In this document: positions 19,511 to 29,589 of the stretch, one piece after another
Position numbering within the stretch: position 1 is the first letter of the stretch
Layout: the number at the start of each line of letters is the position of its first letter
DNA from: Streptomyces bottropensis ATCC 25435
Lineage (GTDB): Bacteria > Actinomycetota > Actinomycetes > Streptomycetales > Streptomycetaceae
NCBI RefSeq assembly: GCF_000383595.1
Contig: NZ_KB911581.1
Location: forward strand, 1,386,506 to 1,450,505
Length of the DNA stretch: 64,000 nucleotides
Direction of reading: 5' to 3'
The notes under the pieces: model-generated
Told to the model about the DNA's origin: nothing
The model's database searches: none
Seen by the model: only the letters and a program-made list of their open reading frames with translations
Translations under genes and position numbers: made by a program

Positions 19511-19527
19511 GTGGGTAATCTGCTGTC

Positions 19528-20253
19528 GTGGACCTTCAGAAGCGCCCCACCCAGGAACCGCCGTTGCCGTCTGCCGAGCTGCGCGCCTCCGACGCCGACC
19601 GCGACCGGATCGCCGACCTCCTGCGCGACGCCCTCGCCGAGGGCCGCCTCACCGCCGAGGAGCACTCGGAGCGGGTCGAGGGCGTGCTCGCCGCCAGGAC
19701 GGTGGGTGAGCTGGACGTCTTCGTGCGGGACCTGCCGGCCGGTCAGGCGGCCCGCAGGGCGGCACCGGCGTATGTGCCGCCGGTCTCCTCCGTGCCCAAC
19801 CGTCCGACGCCCGGCGCCATCCCGCTCGACCCCGACGACCGTCTGATGGCCGTCTTCAGTGCCTCGATGCGCAAGGGCCGCTTCCGGGCGGGCCGGCGCA
19901 TCCACGCGTACGCGATATTCGGCAGCGTCGAGATAGACCTCAGCGAGGCGATATTCGAGCACCGGCAGGTGATGATCAAAGCCATCTCGGTCTTCGGCAG
20001 CGTCGAGGTCCGCGTCCCGGAGAACGTCTCGCTGCGCGGCAGCGGCGGCGGCATCCTCGGCAACTTCGAGGTGCACGCGCTCGATTCGGGCGAGACCGAC
20101 GCCCCGGTGGTCTATGTGGACGGCCTCGCCGTCCTCGGGAACATCGAGGCGAGGCCGAAGCGGGGGAAGGTCATCGCCGACCTCCTCGGCCGGGTCTCCG
20201 ACCATGTCGCCCGCAAGGTGGACGATCATTTGCGCAAACACCAGGACCGTTGA
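19528..20253 (+). CDS. DUF1707 protein with LiaF-like C-terminal domain
   Basis: The product is 241 residues. The N-terminal DUF1707 module (LRASDADRDRIADLL to LDVFVRDLPA, about 18-70) is joined by a Pro-rich linker to a right-handed beta domain (IFGSVEIDLSEAIF, SVFGSVEVRVPENV, ILGNFEVHA, VLGNIEARP), the cell-wall-active-antibiotic response domain of LiaF. LiaF proteins inhibit LiaS-type envelope-stress kinases. No membrane segment is visible, so this form is cytoplasmic. A promoter overlapped by a perfect palindrome precedes it. The whiB-like gene follows at 174 bases on the same strand; co-transcription is possible but not evident. Confidence 0.88.
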   Translation: MDLQKRPTQEPPLPSAELRASDADRDRIADLLRDALAEGRLTAEEHSERVEGVLAARTVGELDVFVRDLPAGQAARRAAPAYVPPVSSVPNRPTPGAIPLDPDDRLMAVFSASMRKGRFRAGRRIHAYAIFGSVEIDLSEAIFEHRQVMIKAISVFGSVEVRVPENVSLRGSGGGILGNFEVHALDSGETDAPVVYVDGLAVLGNIEARPKRGKVIADLLGRVSDHVARKVDDHLRKHQDR

Positions 20254-20426
20254 CGGGTGTGAATTCGACCACGTCCGGACATGACCCGAGGGGTCCGGTC
20301 CGGTTGTGCTCGCGCGGTGCGGGCGGCGAATTCCAGCGGATCGGGACTCAGTGCATAGGCCCGCGCACAGCGGGTAGGCCTTGCTGCATCGTCTCTCGCT
20401 CGCGAAGCCGTCGTCAGGAGTAGACC

Positions 20427-20804
20427 GTGCTGCATCCGCCGCATTCGTCTCTGCAGGTCGCTGCTGTTCCGCCCCAGCGGGTGCCAGTGCGAGACCGGGA
20501 TCAGGACGCCCCGTGGCACACGGAGGCCGTGTGCCGGCGCGACGAGGCCGGGCTGTTCTTCGCCCCCTCCAAGGAGCCCACCGCGTCCCGGCTCTCCCGC
20601 GAGGAAGCCGCCAAGCGCGTCTGTGCCCGCTGCCCCGTCATGGTCGAGTGCCGGGAACACGCACTCCTGCAACCAGAGCCCTACGGAGTCTGGGGCGGCC
20701 TGACAGCGGCCGAACGCCGGGTCGTCCTGGCCCGCAGGCGCCGCCGCGACCTGGAACTGAACAAGGCGGCACGCACGAACGGGGCGATAGCCGCGGCCGG
20801 TTGA
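20427..20804 (+). CDS. wblI: WhiB-family iron-sulfur transcriptional regulator
   Basis: The product is 125 residues. Four conserved cysteines (36, 66, 69, 75; pattern C-x29-C-x2-C-x5-C) bind a 4Fe-4S cluster, followed by the WhiB turn GVWGGLTAAERR and a basic tail (LARRRRRDLELNK) for DNA contact. WhiB-like proteins bind the primary sigma factor and tune promoters during development or redox stress. I assign wblI from memory of its place beside glpX in S. coelicolor, so the symbol is less sure than the family. GTG 20427 has AGGAG seven bases upstream. A bidirectional terminator separates it from glpX. Confidence 0.9.
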   Translation: MLHPPHSSLQVAAVPPQRVPVRDRDQDAPWHTEAVCRRDEAGLFFAPSKEPTASRLSREEAAKRVCARCPVMVECREHALLQPEPYGVWGGLTAAERRVVLARRRRRDLELNKAARTNGAIAAAG

Positions 20805-20816
20805 CGCCGGTTCGGA

Positions 20817-20861
20817 CATGGCGAGGGCGCCCTCTCCGCACAAGAGGGCGCCCTCGCCATG
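20817..20861. terminator. Bidirectional terminator between wblI and glpX
   Basis: A perfect 19-bp inverted repeat (20817-20835 with 20843-20861, core GGCGAGGGCGCCCTCT) has a seven-base loop CCGCACA. It lies between convergent stops at 20804 and 20895 and can serve both genes. Confidence 0.85.
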
Positions 20862-20894
20862 TACGGCCGCGCCGCGTGGGCGCGACCGGCGGAG

Positions 20895-21929
20895 CTACTT
20901 GGCCTTCTCGAAGTCGATCGAGCTGTAGGCCCGCAGCTTGCTCAGCCGGTGCGTCGAATCGATCCGTCGCACCGTTCCCGACTTCGACCGCATCACGATC
21001 GAGTCGGTCGTCGCGGTCTCCGAGCGGTAGCGCACACCCCGCAGCAGCTCCCCGTCCGTGATGCCGGTCGCCACGAAGAACACGTTCTCCCCGGACACCA
21101 GGTCGTCGGTCGTCAGGACCCGGTCGAGGTCGTGGCCCGCGTCGATCGCCCGCTGCCGCTCCGCGTCGTCCTTCGGCCACAGCTTGCCCTGGATGGTGCC
21201 GCCGAGGCACTTCACCGCGCAGGCCGAGATGATGCCCTCGGGCGTGCCGCCGACCCCGAGCAGCAGATCGACACCGGTGCCCTCCCGCAGCGCCAGGATC
21301 GAGCCGGCGACATCCCCGTCGGAGATCAGCTTGATCCGTGCTCCGGCCTCGCGGATCTCCTTGATGATCCCTTCGTGCCGGGGCCGGTCGAGGATGACCA
21401 CGGTCACGTCGTCCGGCGCGGACCGCTTGGCCTTGGCCACGCGACGGATGTTCACGGAGATCGGCGCGTCGATGTCGACGAAGTCGGCCGCCTCGGGCCC
21501 GGTGACCAGCTTGTCCATGTAGAAGACGGCCGAGGGGTCGAACATCGTGCCCCGGTCGGCGGCCGCGAGCACGGCGATCGCGTTGGTCATGCCCTTGGCC
21601 GTGAGCGTCGTGCCGTCGATCGGGTCGACGGCGATGTCGCACTCCGGGCCGGTGCCGTCACCGACGCGCTCGCCGTTGAAGAGCATCGGGGCCTCGTCCT
21701 TCTCGCCCTCCCCGATCACGACGACGCCGTTCATGGACACGGTGGAGACGAGGGTCCGCATGGCGCGCACGGCGGCGCCGTCCGCCCCGTTCTTGTCGCC
21801 GCGCCCGACCCAGCGGCCCGCAGCCATCGCGGCGGCCTCGGTCACCCGGACGAGTTCCAGGGCGAGGTTGCGGTCGGGGGCCTCGGAGGGCACTTCCAGT
21901 TCGGACGGCAGCTGATGATTCTCGGTCAT
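20895..21929 (-). CDS. glpX: Class II fructose-1,6-bisphosphatase
   Basis: This 344-residue enzyme hydrolyses fructose-1,6-bisphosphate to fructose-6-phosphate in gluconeogenesis. Lithium-sensitive phosphatase motifs are visible: [11 protein letters not shown] (metal-binding Glu/Asp), [13 protein letters not shown] (about 102-114) and [10 protein letters not shown], plus [11 protein letters not shown] near residue 228. Length and order match GlpX of other actinobacteria, where it is the main FBPase. It is transcribed divergently from the DUF4245 gene, with 125 bases for both promoters, including the AT-richer stretch GACTCTATCGTCAGTCCGA. Confidence 0.96.
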   Translation of the reverse strand: MTENHQLPSELEVPSEAPDRNLALELVRVTEAAAMAAGRWVGRGDKNGADGAAVRAMRTLVSTVSMNGVVVIGEGEKDEAPMLFNGERVGDGTGPECDIAVDPIDGTTLTAKGMTNAIAVLAAADRGTMFDPSAVFYMDKLVTGPEAADFVDIDAPISVNIRRVAKAKRSAPDDVTVVILDRPRHEGIIKEIREAGARIKLISDGDVAGSILALREGTGVDLLLGVGGTPEGIISACAVKCLGGTIQGKLWPKDDAERQRAIDAGHDLDRVLTTDDLVSGENVFFVATGITDGELLRGVRYRSETATTDSIVMRSKSGTVRRIDSTHRLSKLRAYSSIDFEKAK

Positions 21930-22054
21930 CGGAGCGCACCTTTCTGATACGACGACGGCCGGATGAGGGTTCCGCCCGACTCTATCGTCAGTCCGACTAA
22001 ATGAGCAGGGGCCCCCACGGATGAGCGGGCCGGTGCACCTGCGACGATGAGGAC

Positions 22055-22573
22055 GTGGCAGGTACGAAAGGCAAGCAGACCGTTCGCGACATGGTCCTCT
22101 CCCTGGGGATCATTGTGCTGGCGGCATGGGTCATCTATCTCTTCATCCCGCACGACGAGACCGAGCAGGAGCCGAAGCGCGTCGACTACCGCGTCGAACT
22201 GCTGACGGCGCGTCGCGCGGCCTCCTACCCGGTGGTCGCGCCCGAGGGGCTGCCCAAGACCTGGAAGGCGACCTCCGTCCGCTTCCGGGGCGACGAGTCG
22301 GACCACTGGCACCTCGGCTTCCACGACCCCGACGGCCAGTACGTGGCGGTCGAGCAGTCCGCGGAGAAGCCGTCCCGGTTCGTCGCGGACGCCACCCAGG
22401 ACGCGCGGAAGACCGGTACGACGCAGGAGATCGGCGACGAGACCTGGACCCGCTACGAGGGCGACCGCTACGACGCCCTCGTCCTGAGCGGCGAGGGCTC
22501 CACGACCGTGGTCACGGGCTCCGCGTCGTTCGACCGGCTGACGAAGATGGCCGAGGCGCTCAGGACCGGGTGA
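22055..22573 (+). CDS. DUF4245 membrane-anchored protein
   Basis: The product is 172 residues. A single N-terminal membrane helix (about 13-31, [15 protein letters not shown]) is followed by an extracytoplasmic domain containing [29 protein letters not shown] and [19 protein letters not shown]4245 proteins are conserved in actinobacteria beside glpX, but their role is unknown to me. GTG 22055 is used. A strong hairpin follows 32 bases after the stop. The divergent arrangement with glpX hints at shared regulation, nothing more. Confidence 0.85.
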   Translation: MAGTKGKQTVRDMVLSLGIIVLAAWVIYLFIPHDETEQEPKRVDYRVELLTARRAASYPVVAPEGLPKTWKATSVRFRGDESDHWHLGFHDPDGQYVAVEQSAEKPSRFVADATQDARKTGTTQEIGDETWTRYEGDRYDALVLSGEGSTTVVTGSASFDRLTKMAEALRTG

Positions 22574-22605
22574 CGGGCGCGGGTGGTGAACCCGCCGCGA
22601 ACGTG

Positions 22606-22641
22606 ACGAAGGGCCCCGGCGAGAACGCCGGGGCCCTTCGT
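22606..22641. terminator. Bidirectional terminator between the DUF4245 and nitroreductase genes
   Basis: A perfect 15-bp stem (22606-22620 with 22627-22641, arm ACGAAGGGCCCCGGC) has a six-base loop GAGAAC. It sits between convergent stops at 22573 and 22697. Confidence 0.85.
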
Positions 22642-22650
22642 GGTGTGCGA

Positions 22651-22684
22651 CTGCGGGTGGTGCGTCGCTGCGGGTGGTGCGTCG
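22651..22684. repeat. Two perfect tandem 17-mers
   Basis: CTGCGGGTGGTGCGTCG is repeated exactly (22651-22667, 22668-22684) between the terminator and the nitroreductase stop. Only two copies exist, which suggests a recent duplication. Confidence 0.8.
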
Positions 22685-22696
22685 CGGCGGTGGGAC

Positions 22697-23287
22697 TCAG
22701 ACCGTGGTGACGACGTGGTCGAAGTCGAGCCGCGGGGAGCGCGGGTAGGACGCGCCCTCGCCGGGACGGCCGATGTTGACCACCATCAGCGGGGTGTGGT
22801 CGTCGTCCAGGAACTCCTTCTGGACCCCGGCGAAGTCGAAGCCGGTCATCGGGCCCGCGGCCAGGCCGGCGGCGCGGACGCCGATGATGAAGTAGGCGGC
22901 CTGCAGGGCGGCGTTCATGCCGGCGGCGGACTCACGGGCGGCGCGCTCGGCGAAGAAGAGGTCCTTGGCCTGCGGGAACGCCGGGAACAGGGCCGGCAGC
23001 TCCTCGTGGAACTCGTTGTCCGCGGCGAGGATCGCGACCAGGGGAGCGGTGGCGGTCTTGGCCTGGTTGCCCTCGGCCATGTGCGGCACCAGACGCTCAC
23101 GGGCCTCGGCGGAGCGGACCAGGACGATGCGCAGCGGGGTCTGGTTGAACGCGGTCGGGCCGTACTTGACCAGGTCGTAGATCGCCTGCACCTGCTCCTC
23201 GGTCACCGGCTCGTCGGTGAACGTGTTCGCGGTGTGGGCCTCGCGGAACAGCAGGTCCTGGGCGGCGGGGTCAAGAACGAGGGACAT
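22697..23287 (-). CDS. Nitroreductase-family protein (malonic semialdehyde reductase/RutE type)
   Basis: This 196-residue FMN-dependent oxidoreductase shows the RutE/HadB subgroup text: LLFREAHTANTF near residue 13, YGPTAFNQTPLRIVLV (FMN binding), AALQAAYFIIGVRAAGLAAGPM, and a C-terminal VNIGRPG. Family members reduce 3-hydroxypropionate-pathway semialdehydes or quinone/nitro compounds with NAD(P)H. No pyrimidine-catabolism genes are nearby, so the substrate is open. ATG 23287 gives the standard N-terminus MSLVLDPAAQDLLF; a longer in-frame extension covers the promoter and is rejected. Confidence 0.9.
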   Translation of the reverse strand: MSLVLDPAAQDLLFREAHTANTFTDEPVTEEQVQAIYDLVKYGPTAFNQTPLRIVLVRSAEARERLVPHMAEGNQAKTATAPLVAILAADNEFHEELPALFPAFPQAKDLFFAERAARESAAGMNAALQAAYFIIGVRAAGLAAGPMTGFDFAGVQKEFLDDDHTPLMVVNIGRPGEGASYPRSPRLDFDHVVTTV

Positions 23288-23324
23288 GAGGCAACTTTCG
23301 TGCGAGAGGAGGTGTACGTCCTCG

Positions 23325-23353
23325 ACCGTACGCGAAGGAAGTTCAAAGTTCAA
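23325..23353 (-). promoter_or_regulatory. Promoter with tandem TTGAACT repeats before the nitroreductase gene
   Basis: On the minus strand TTGAAC (23353-23348) and TACGGT (23330-23325) are separated by exactly 17 bp, a good match to a main-sigma promoter. The -35 element is part of two tandem TTGAACT heptamers (23353-23340), which could also be a repressor site. The predicted leader is about 30 bases. Confidence 0.55.
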
Positions 23354-23426
23354 CCAAAGCCTGATCGTGGTGATCTGCTTCACAGCGCCTCGGTGTTCGG
23401 GGCCCCCTCGCGACGGGCCGCCGGAG

Positions 23427-23711
23427 TCACCTGCCCCGGCCCGCCGCCTCCGCGTCGCCCTCGTCGTCCTCCGCCAGTGCCGCGTCCAGCCGCGCCCGCG
23501 CCCCGTCCAGCCAGCGGCGGCAGACCTTGGCCAGCTCCTCGCCGCGCTCCCAGAGGGCGAGGGACTCCTCCAACGTCGTACCGCCCGCCTCCAGGCGACG
23601 CACGACGTCGATCAGCTCGTCCCGCGCCTGCTCGTACCCCAGGGCGCGGTCGGTCTCGGAGGCCCCGGCCGCCTCGGTCGTCCCGTCGGCCTCGCTCACG
23701 TTGCTGGTCAT
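23427..23711 (-). CDS. xseB: Exodeoxyribonuclease VII small subunit
   Basis: This 94-residue, mostly helical protein has the XseB signature YEQARDELIDVVRRLEAGG and LEESLALWERGEELAKVCRRWL. Several small subunits wrap the large subunit to form the single-strand DNA exonuclease used in mismatch and quinolone-damage repair. ATG 23711 has AAGGTGGG just upstream and lies ten bases after the xseA stop, so the pair is one operon with xseA first. The C-terminal tail is acidic, as is common in actinobacteria. Confidence 0.93.
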   Translation of the reverse strand: MTSNVSEADGTTEAAGASETDRALGYEQARDELIDVVRRLEAGGTTLEESLALWERGEELAKVCRRWLDGARARLDAALAEDDEGDAEAAGRGR

Positions 23712-23721
23712 GCGGCCCACC

Positions 23722-25008
23722 TTATGCGTCCCCTCCGACAGTCCCGGGTGCGCCGACAGTCCCGGGTGCGCCGAGCGCCCCCGGGGAGTCCCCGGTCCCC
23801 GCGCCGTCGGCCCGGACGGCGAACTCGCCCTCGGCCACCCGTGCCCGCAGCGGCTCCCCGGCTTCGACCTCGTCCGGCGCGCGGACCACATGGCCGTCGG
23901 ACTTCTGCAGCACCGCGTACCCCCGCTGGAGCGTCGCCGCGGGGGAGAGGGCCACCACGCGCGCGTGCGTGTGCGTCAACTCCGAGACCGCGCGGTCCAG
24001 ATGGTGCCCCAGGCAGCGGCGGCCCCGGTCCAGCAGCGAGCCCACGTGGTCGGCGCGCTCGTCGATCATGCGGTGCGGATCCTCCATCGAGGGGCGCGCG
24101 AGGGCATGCGCGAGCCCCCGCTCCTCGCGCTCCACGAACGCCTCCACGCACCGGCGCGCCCGGTCGCGCAGCCACCGCACCCGCTCGTACTCCTCGCCCA
24201 CGTCCGGCACGACCTTCTTGGCCGCGTCGGTCGGCGTGGACGCGCGCAGGTCCGCCACGTAGTCCAGCAGCGGGGTGTCCGGCTCGTGCCCGATCGCCGA
24301 CACGACCGGCGTACGACAGGACGCGACGGCCCGGACGAGCTGTTCGTCGGAGAACGGCAGCAGGTCCTCGACGCTGCCTCCGCCGCGCGCCACGACGATG
24401 ACGTCCACGTCGGCCATCGCGTCCAGCTCCTTCACCGCCTGCACGACCTGGGGCACCGCGTGCACCCCCTGCACGGCGACGTTGCGCACCTCGAAGCGGA
24501 CGGCCGGCCAGCGGTGCCGGGCGTTCTCCAGCACGTCCCGCTCGGCCGCCGAGGCCCGGCCGCACACCAGCCCGATCAGCTGCGGCAGGAAGGGCAGCGC
24601 CTTCTTCCGCTCCGGCGCGAACAGCCCCTCCGCGGCCAGCGACTTCTTCAACTGTTCCAGCCGGGCCAGCAGTTCACCGACTCCGACCGGCTTTATCTCC
24701 GTGGCCCGCAGCGACAGCTGGCCGCGCGGCGCGTACCACTCCGGTTTCGCGAGGACGACGACCCGGGCGCCCTCGCTGACCACGTCGGCCACCGCGTCGA
24801 ACACCTGCCGGTAGCAGGTCACGCCCACGGAGATGTCGTGCGACGGGTCCCGCAGCGTGAGGAACACGACGCCCGCGCCCGGACGCCGCGACAGCTGGGT
24901 GATCTGCCCCTCGACCCACACCGCGCCGAGCCGGTCGATCCAGCCGCCGATGAGGCGGGAGACCTCGCCGACGGGGAGGGGGGATTCGGCGGACGTGTTG
25001 AGTGCCAT
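23722..25008 (-). CDS. xseA: Exodeoxyribonuclease VII large subunit
   Basis: The product is 428 residues. The OB-fold DNA-binding domain covers about 10-115 ([27 protein letters not shown]), followed by the nuclease core with [21 protein letters not shown] and [19 protein letters not shown] (family catalytic signature around residues 230-275), a coiled-coil stalk and the C-terminal [14 protein letters not shown]. It degrades single-stranded DNA from either end. ATG 25008 gives the usual [14 protein letters not shown] start. The final 25 residues are Gly/Pro/Ala repeats encoded by two perfect 18-bp tandem copies (23735-23770), probably unimportant for catalysis. Confidence 0.95.
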   Translation of the reverse strand: MALNTSAESPLPVGEVSRLIGGWIDRLGAVWVEGQITQLSRRPGAGVVFLTLRDPSHDISVGVTCYRQVFDAVADVVSEGARVVVLAKPEWYAPRGQLSLRATEIKPVGVGELLARLEQLKKSLAAEGLFAPERKKALPFLPQLIGLVCGRASAAERDVLENARHRWPAVRFEVRNVAVQGVHAVPQVVQAVKELDAMADVDVIVVARGGGSVEDLLPFSDEQLVRAVASCRTPVVSAIGHEPDTPLLDYVADLRASTPTDAAKKVVPDVGEEYERVRWLRDRARRCVEAFVEREERGLAHALARPSMEDPHRMIDERADHVGSLLDRGRRCLGHHLDRAVSELTHTHARVVALSPAATLQRGYAVLQKSDGHVVRAPDEVEAGEPLRARVAEGEFAVRADGAGTGDSPGALGAPGTVGAPGTVGGDA

Positions 25009-25108
25009 GCGCCGAGGGTAGCGGGGGGTACGGACAGGGCCCTGTCGCGAGTTCGGGGGTGTGGTGCGGTGGTGCGGTGCGTTTTCGGGTGCGGGTCCGT
25101 CGTGGTCG

Positions 25109-25257
25109 CTCGCGCAGTTCCCCGCGCCCCTGAAAGCCCAGGCCCCCGCGGGCCTGAAAGAAGTCGGGCCCTGCGTCCCTGGAAGGCCACGGCGCCGCGG
25201 GCCTGAAAAGCGCGGGGCGCAGCCCCTGCTTCTCAGGGGCGCGGGGAACTGCGCGAG
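25109..25257. repeat. Streptomyces GCAGTTCCCCGCGCCCCT-type intergenic repeat with 25-bp inverted ends
   Basis: The outer arms 25109-25133 and 25233-25257 are perfectly inverted (25 bp; core CGCGCAGTTCCCCGCGCC). Between them the phrase CCGCGGGCCTGAAA occurs twice in direct orientation. Related fragments lie at 4745-4785 and 47499-47520. I recognise it from memory as a common Streptomyces intergenic element. It separates the divergent xseA and ispH genes (gap 25009-25356), where nothing else is evident. Confidence 0.75.
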
Positions 25258-25356
25258 AAGCCCCACCGGACCAGCACCTCAAACGAACGAACCCCCCGCC
25301 CCTCCCCCCGCTTCCCTGGCGGAGCACCCGCCGGGGAACCCCCTACGATGGAAGGC

Positions 25357-26358
25357 ATGACCGCTTCGCCTGGCCGCCGCCGTGTCCTCCTCGCCGCCCC
25401 GCGCGGCTACTGCGCGGGTGTCGACCGCGCGGTGATCGCCGTCGAGAAGGCCCTGGAGCAGTACGGGGCCCCGATCTACGTCCGCCACGAGATCGTCCAC
25501 AACAAATACGTCGTGCAGACGCTGGAGCGGAAGGGCGCCATCTTCGTCGAGCAGACGGAGGAGGTCCCCGAGGGGAACATCGTCATGTTCTCGGCGCACG
25601 GCGTCGCCCCGACCGTCCACGACGAGGCCGCCCGCGGCAAGCTCGCCACCATCGACGCGACCTGCCCGCTGGTCACCAAGGTCCACAAGGAAGCCATCCG
25701 GTACGCCCAGGACGACTTCGACATCCTCCTGATCGGGCACGAGGGGCACGAGGAGGTCATCGGCACCTCGGGCGAGGCGCCGGACCACATCCAGCTCGTC
25801 GACGGCCCCGAGGACGTCGCCAAGGTCGAGGTCCGCGACCCGTCGAAGATCGTCTGGCTCTCCCAGACCACCCTCTCCGTCGACGAGACGATGGAGACGG
25901 TCGGCGCGCTCAAGCAGAAGTTCCCGCTGCTCGTCTCGCCGCCCAGCGACGACATCTGCTACGCCACGCAGAACCGCCAGCTCGCCGTGAAGCAGATGGG
26001 CGCCGAGGCGGAACTGGTCATCGTGGTCGGCTCCCGCAACTCCTCCAACTCGGTCCGGCTCGTCGAGGTCGCCAAGCTCGCCGGCTCGCGCGAGGCCTAC
26101 CTCGTGGACTTCGCGAGCGAGATCGACGAGGCCTGGCTGGAGGGCGTGGAGACCGTCGGCGTCACCTCGGGCGCCTCCGTGCCGGAGGTCCTCGTCGAGG
26201 AGGTCCTCGAATGGCTCTCCCAGCGCGGTTACGGAGATGTCGAACTGGTCAAGGCCGCCGAGGAGTCGATCACCTTCTCCCTGCCCAAGGAACTCCGCCG
26301 CGACCTGCGCGAGGAGGCCGCCTCCCTGGTCGCCGAGCGCACCGGACAGGGCGCCTGA
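25357..26358 (+). CDS. ispH: 4-hydroxy-3-methylbut-2-enyl diphosphate reductase
   Basis: This 333-residue last enzyme of the MEP isoprenoid pathway reduces HMBPP to IPP and DMAPP. The three 4Fe-4S ligands are Cys19 (GYCAGVDRA), Cys103 (DATCPLVTK) and Cys201 ([11 protein letters not shown]). Substrate-binding His and Glu motifs [26 protein letters not shown] and [10 protein letters not shown] are all present. ATG 25357 follows GGAAGG; an ATG nine bases earlier is possible. The gene provides precursors for the prenyltransferase encoded at the left of the window, though the two are not linked. Confidence 0.97.
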   Translation: MTASPGRRRVLLAAPRGYCAGVDRAVIAVEKALEQYGAPIYVRHEIVHNKYVVQTLERKGAIFVEQTEEVPEGNIVMFSAHGVAPTVHDEAARGKLATIDATCPLVTKVHKEAIRYAQDDFDILLIGHEGHEEVIGTSGEAPDHIQLVDGPEDVAKVEVRDPSKIVWLSQTTLSVDETMETVGALKQKFPLLVSPPSDDICYATQNRQLAVKQMGAEAELVIVVGSRNSSNSVRLVEVAKLAGSREAYLVDFASEIDEAWLEGVETVGVTSGASVPEVLVEEVLEWLSQRGYGDVELVKAAEESITFSLPKELRRDLREEAASLVAERTGQGA

Positions 26359-26374
26359 CCCTCCCCGCATCCGC

Positions 26375-26412
26375 CGTACGGCCCCGGAACGTGAAGGTTC
26401 CGGGGCCGTACG
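26375..26412 (+). terminator. Terminator hairpin after ispH
   Basis: A perfect 16-bp stem (26375-26390 with 26397-26412, arm CGTACGGCCCCGGAAC) with loop GTGAAG starts 17 bases after the ispH stop. No T-tract follows, which is common for Streptomyces terminators. Confidence 0.8.
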
Positions 26413-26499
26413 CGTCCCACGGCGTGAGAATCCGGGCGCCCGGCGGCGGCCGGGCACCTCGCCGGCGTGACTGTCAGTCGTACGACGTAACGTAGGGCC

Positions 26500-27246
26500 A
26501 TGCACATCTTCGGCGTGGACATCGGTGGTTCCGGGATCAAGGGCGCACCCGTGGACCTGGACCTGGGCGACCTGGCGGACGAGCGACACAAGGTGCTGAC
26601 GCCGCACCCGGCGACGCCCGACTCGGTGGCCGACGGGGTCAAGGAGGTCGTCGACCACTTCGGGTGGACCGGCCCGGTCGGCATCACCTTCCCCGGCGTG
26701 GTCACGGGCGGCGCCACGATCCGTACGGCGGCCAACGTCGACAAGAGCTGGATCGACGTCGACGCGCGCGCCCTGCTGAGCGAGCGCATCGGCGGCCTGC
26801 CGGTGACCGTGGTGAACGACGCGGACGCGGCGGGCGTCGCCGAGATGCAGTTCGGAGCCGGGCGCGACCGTCAGGGCACGGTCATCCTGCTCACCTTCGG
26901 CACGGGCATCGGCAGCGCCGTCTTCTCCGACGGCGTCCTCGTCCCCAACACGGAGCTGGGCCACCTGGAGCTGGACGGCCACGACGCCGAGACCCGCGCC
27001 TCCACCAAGGCCAAGGAAGACCACGACCTGACCTATGAGCACTGGGCCAGGCGCGTCACCAAGTACCTTGCCCACGTCGAGATGCTCTTCTCGCCCGAGC
27101 TGTTCATCATCGGCGGCGGCGTCAGCCGCAAGTCGGCGAAGTTCCTGCACCTGCTTGAGGGGATCAGGGCGGAGATCGTCCCGGCCCAGCTGCAGAACAA
27201 CGCGGGCATCGTGGGCGCGGCGATGCGGGCGGCGAAGGCCGGCTAG
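26500..27246 (+). CDS. ppgK: Polyphosphate glucokinase (ROK family)
   Basis: This 248-residue enzyme phosphorylates glucose using polyphosphate (and usually ATP). The phosphate-binding loop [12 protein letters not shown] starts at residue 4; [15 protein letters not shown] supplies the catalytic Asp; [14 protein letters not shown] and ELGHLEL follow. The pattern and short length fit actinobacterial PpgK rather than ATP-only GlkA, which has extra zinc-binding cysteines. A short palindrome GTCGTACGAC lies upstream at 26477-26486. It could feed glucose into central metabolism from polyphosphate stores. The gene converges on the DUF6542 gene. Confidence 0.93.
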   Translation: MHIFGVDIGGSGIKGAPVDLDLGDLADERHKVLTPHPATPDSVADGVKEVVDHFGWTGPVGITFPGVVTGGATIRTAANVDKSWIDVDARALLSERIGGLPVTVVNDADAAGVAEMQFGAGRDRQGTVILLTFGTGIGSAVFSDGVLVPNTELGHLELDGHDAETRASTKAKEDHDLTYEHWARRVTKYLAHVEMLFSPELFIIGGGVSRKSAKFLHLLEGIRAEIVPAQLQNNAGIVGAAMRAAKAG

Positions 27247-27267
27247 GAGCGGGCGGCGCACCGGGGC

Positions 27268-27296
27268 GGGGCGCGGGCGGGAGCCCGCAACGCCCC
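27268..27296. terminator. Hairpin between ppgK and the DUF6542 gene
   Basis: An inner stem GCGGGC/GCCCGC (27273-27278, 27283-27288) with a GGGA loop is extended by GGGGC/GCCCC (27268-27272, 27292-27296) across a three-base bulge. It fills the gap between two convergent genes. Confidence 0.5.
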
Positions 27297-28052
27297 CTAG
27301 CGCCCCCGGGGGACGGTGTCGCGCGGCTGGGCCGGGGGCCTCGGGGTACGCGGCCCGCCCGGCCGGTGGCCGTCCGGGGTCCGGGGCCGGACACGGGCCG
27401 CCCGCCCCGGAACATCCGCTTCCGGGACCCGGCGCTGCCTGCCCTGCCCCCCGACCCGCGCCCGGCCCTCCCGGACGTACCGCTCCCGCTCGGCAGCCCG
27501 GTGGGCCATCAGCCGGAGCTTGCGCACGGTCACGATGACACCGGCGACGAGCGTGCCGCCGTACAACCAGCCCGCCTGCATGGCGAGGGCGGTGACAAGA
27601 GCCATGAGATGCCCGCCGAGGCCGCCCTCCCCCTCGGCCAGCAGCGGCAGTCCGGCCGCGAAGGCGATCGGGACGACGACGGGGGCGCTCGCCAGGTCGC
27701 CGCGCCGCACCCACACCGCAGTCAACGCGCTGACCAGCAGGAACAGCACCCCGTAGACGGCCGGGGACGCGCCGAACAGCAGCCGGTCGAGGCAGGCGAG
27801 CACGAACATCGCCGCCCCGCAGAACAACCCGCAGCCCAGGTCGGTGAGGCGTGGATTCGGCATCCGGCGCACGGCCCGCGCGACGCTCCGCACGGCTCGG
27901 ACCGGCGGGGGTACGGGCCCGCGCGCGACCGGAGCACGAGGCGGCACGCTCGCGCCGGGTGCCCGGCCCCCTCTGCCGGCCTGCGGGGGAAGAGGCGGTG
28001 TGCCGCGCGGCGGCCCGGTCCGAGGGGGATGCGTCCTCTGTTGCTGCTCCAC
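27297..28052 (-). CDS. DUF6542 multi-spanning membrane protein
   Basis: The product is 251 residues. A Pro/Arg-rich disordered N-terminus (1-60) leads into about four membrane helices (roughly 72-91, 98-116, 124-140 and 152-172), then a basic Arg/Pro-rich tail. The motif LTDLGCGLFCGAAMFVLACLD near residue 70 is the recognisable part. No catalytic motif is visible. The gene is always close to ppgK and ychF in my memory of Streptomyces genomes, but its function is unknown to me. GTG 28052 is used. It diverges from ychF, sharing 226 bases of upstream DNA. Confidence 0.8.
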   Translation of the reverse strand: MEQQQRTHPPRTGPPRGTPPLPPQAGRGGRAPGASVPPRAPVARGPVPPPVRAVRSVARAVRRMPNPRLTDLGCGLFCGAAMFVLACLDRLLFGASPAVYGVLFLLVSALTAVWVRRGDLASAPVVVPIAFAAGLPLLAEGEGGLGGHLMALVTALAMQAGWLYGGTLVAGVIVTVRKLRLMAHRAAERERYVREGRARVGGQGRQRRVPEADVPGRAARVRPRTPDGHRPGGPRTPRPPAQPRDTVPRGR

Positions 28053-28278
28053 TCGTCCAACTTAGGTCGGTTAATGTGCCGAATGGGTTCAGAGACACGC
28101 CGTCGAGCGGACCTTGGCCAAGCGTTCGACAGTTCGCCGGACCGAGTGTCGGCACGCCGTAAACTGGGGGATCGGCCGGTCCTCCGGCCGCTGGGGCACG
28201 ATCCGCCGGACTGGCCTCAGGCCCTGCCGCTCCAGCCCCCCGGCCGCCTGGCCCTCCTACATACGGGAAGTCGCAAAC

Positions 28279-29367
<1,089 letters not shown>

Positions 29368-29589
29368 TCGTGCTGTCGCTGTGCGTCCAGAGATTCGTCG
29401 AGCGTGCAGGTCAGAAGGGGTCGTCTCCTCCCGGGGCCGGCCCCTTCGTGGTCACCGTGCCGGAGGGGCGCTGGATGTTCTGACGCCGGATCGGCCGGCG
29501 TCTCCCTCATGACGTGGGCCGCGAACGCCCGTCGAGGCCCGGTGCGGGCGGTGGCAGGATGCGGGGAGGGCCGGAGAGGGGCGGGACGG

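Noticed and set aside
29404..29589. Longer N-terminus for the SNF2 helicase
   Set aside because: The added residues are low-complexity Arg/Gly/Ala text without a ribosome site before GTG 29404 or ATG 29509. The start remains uncertain.
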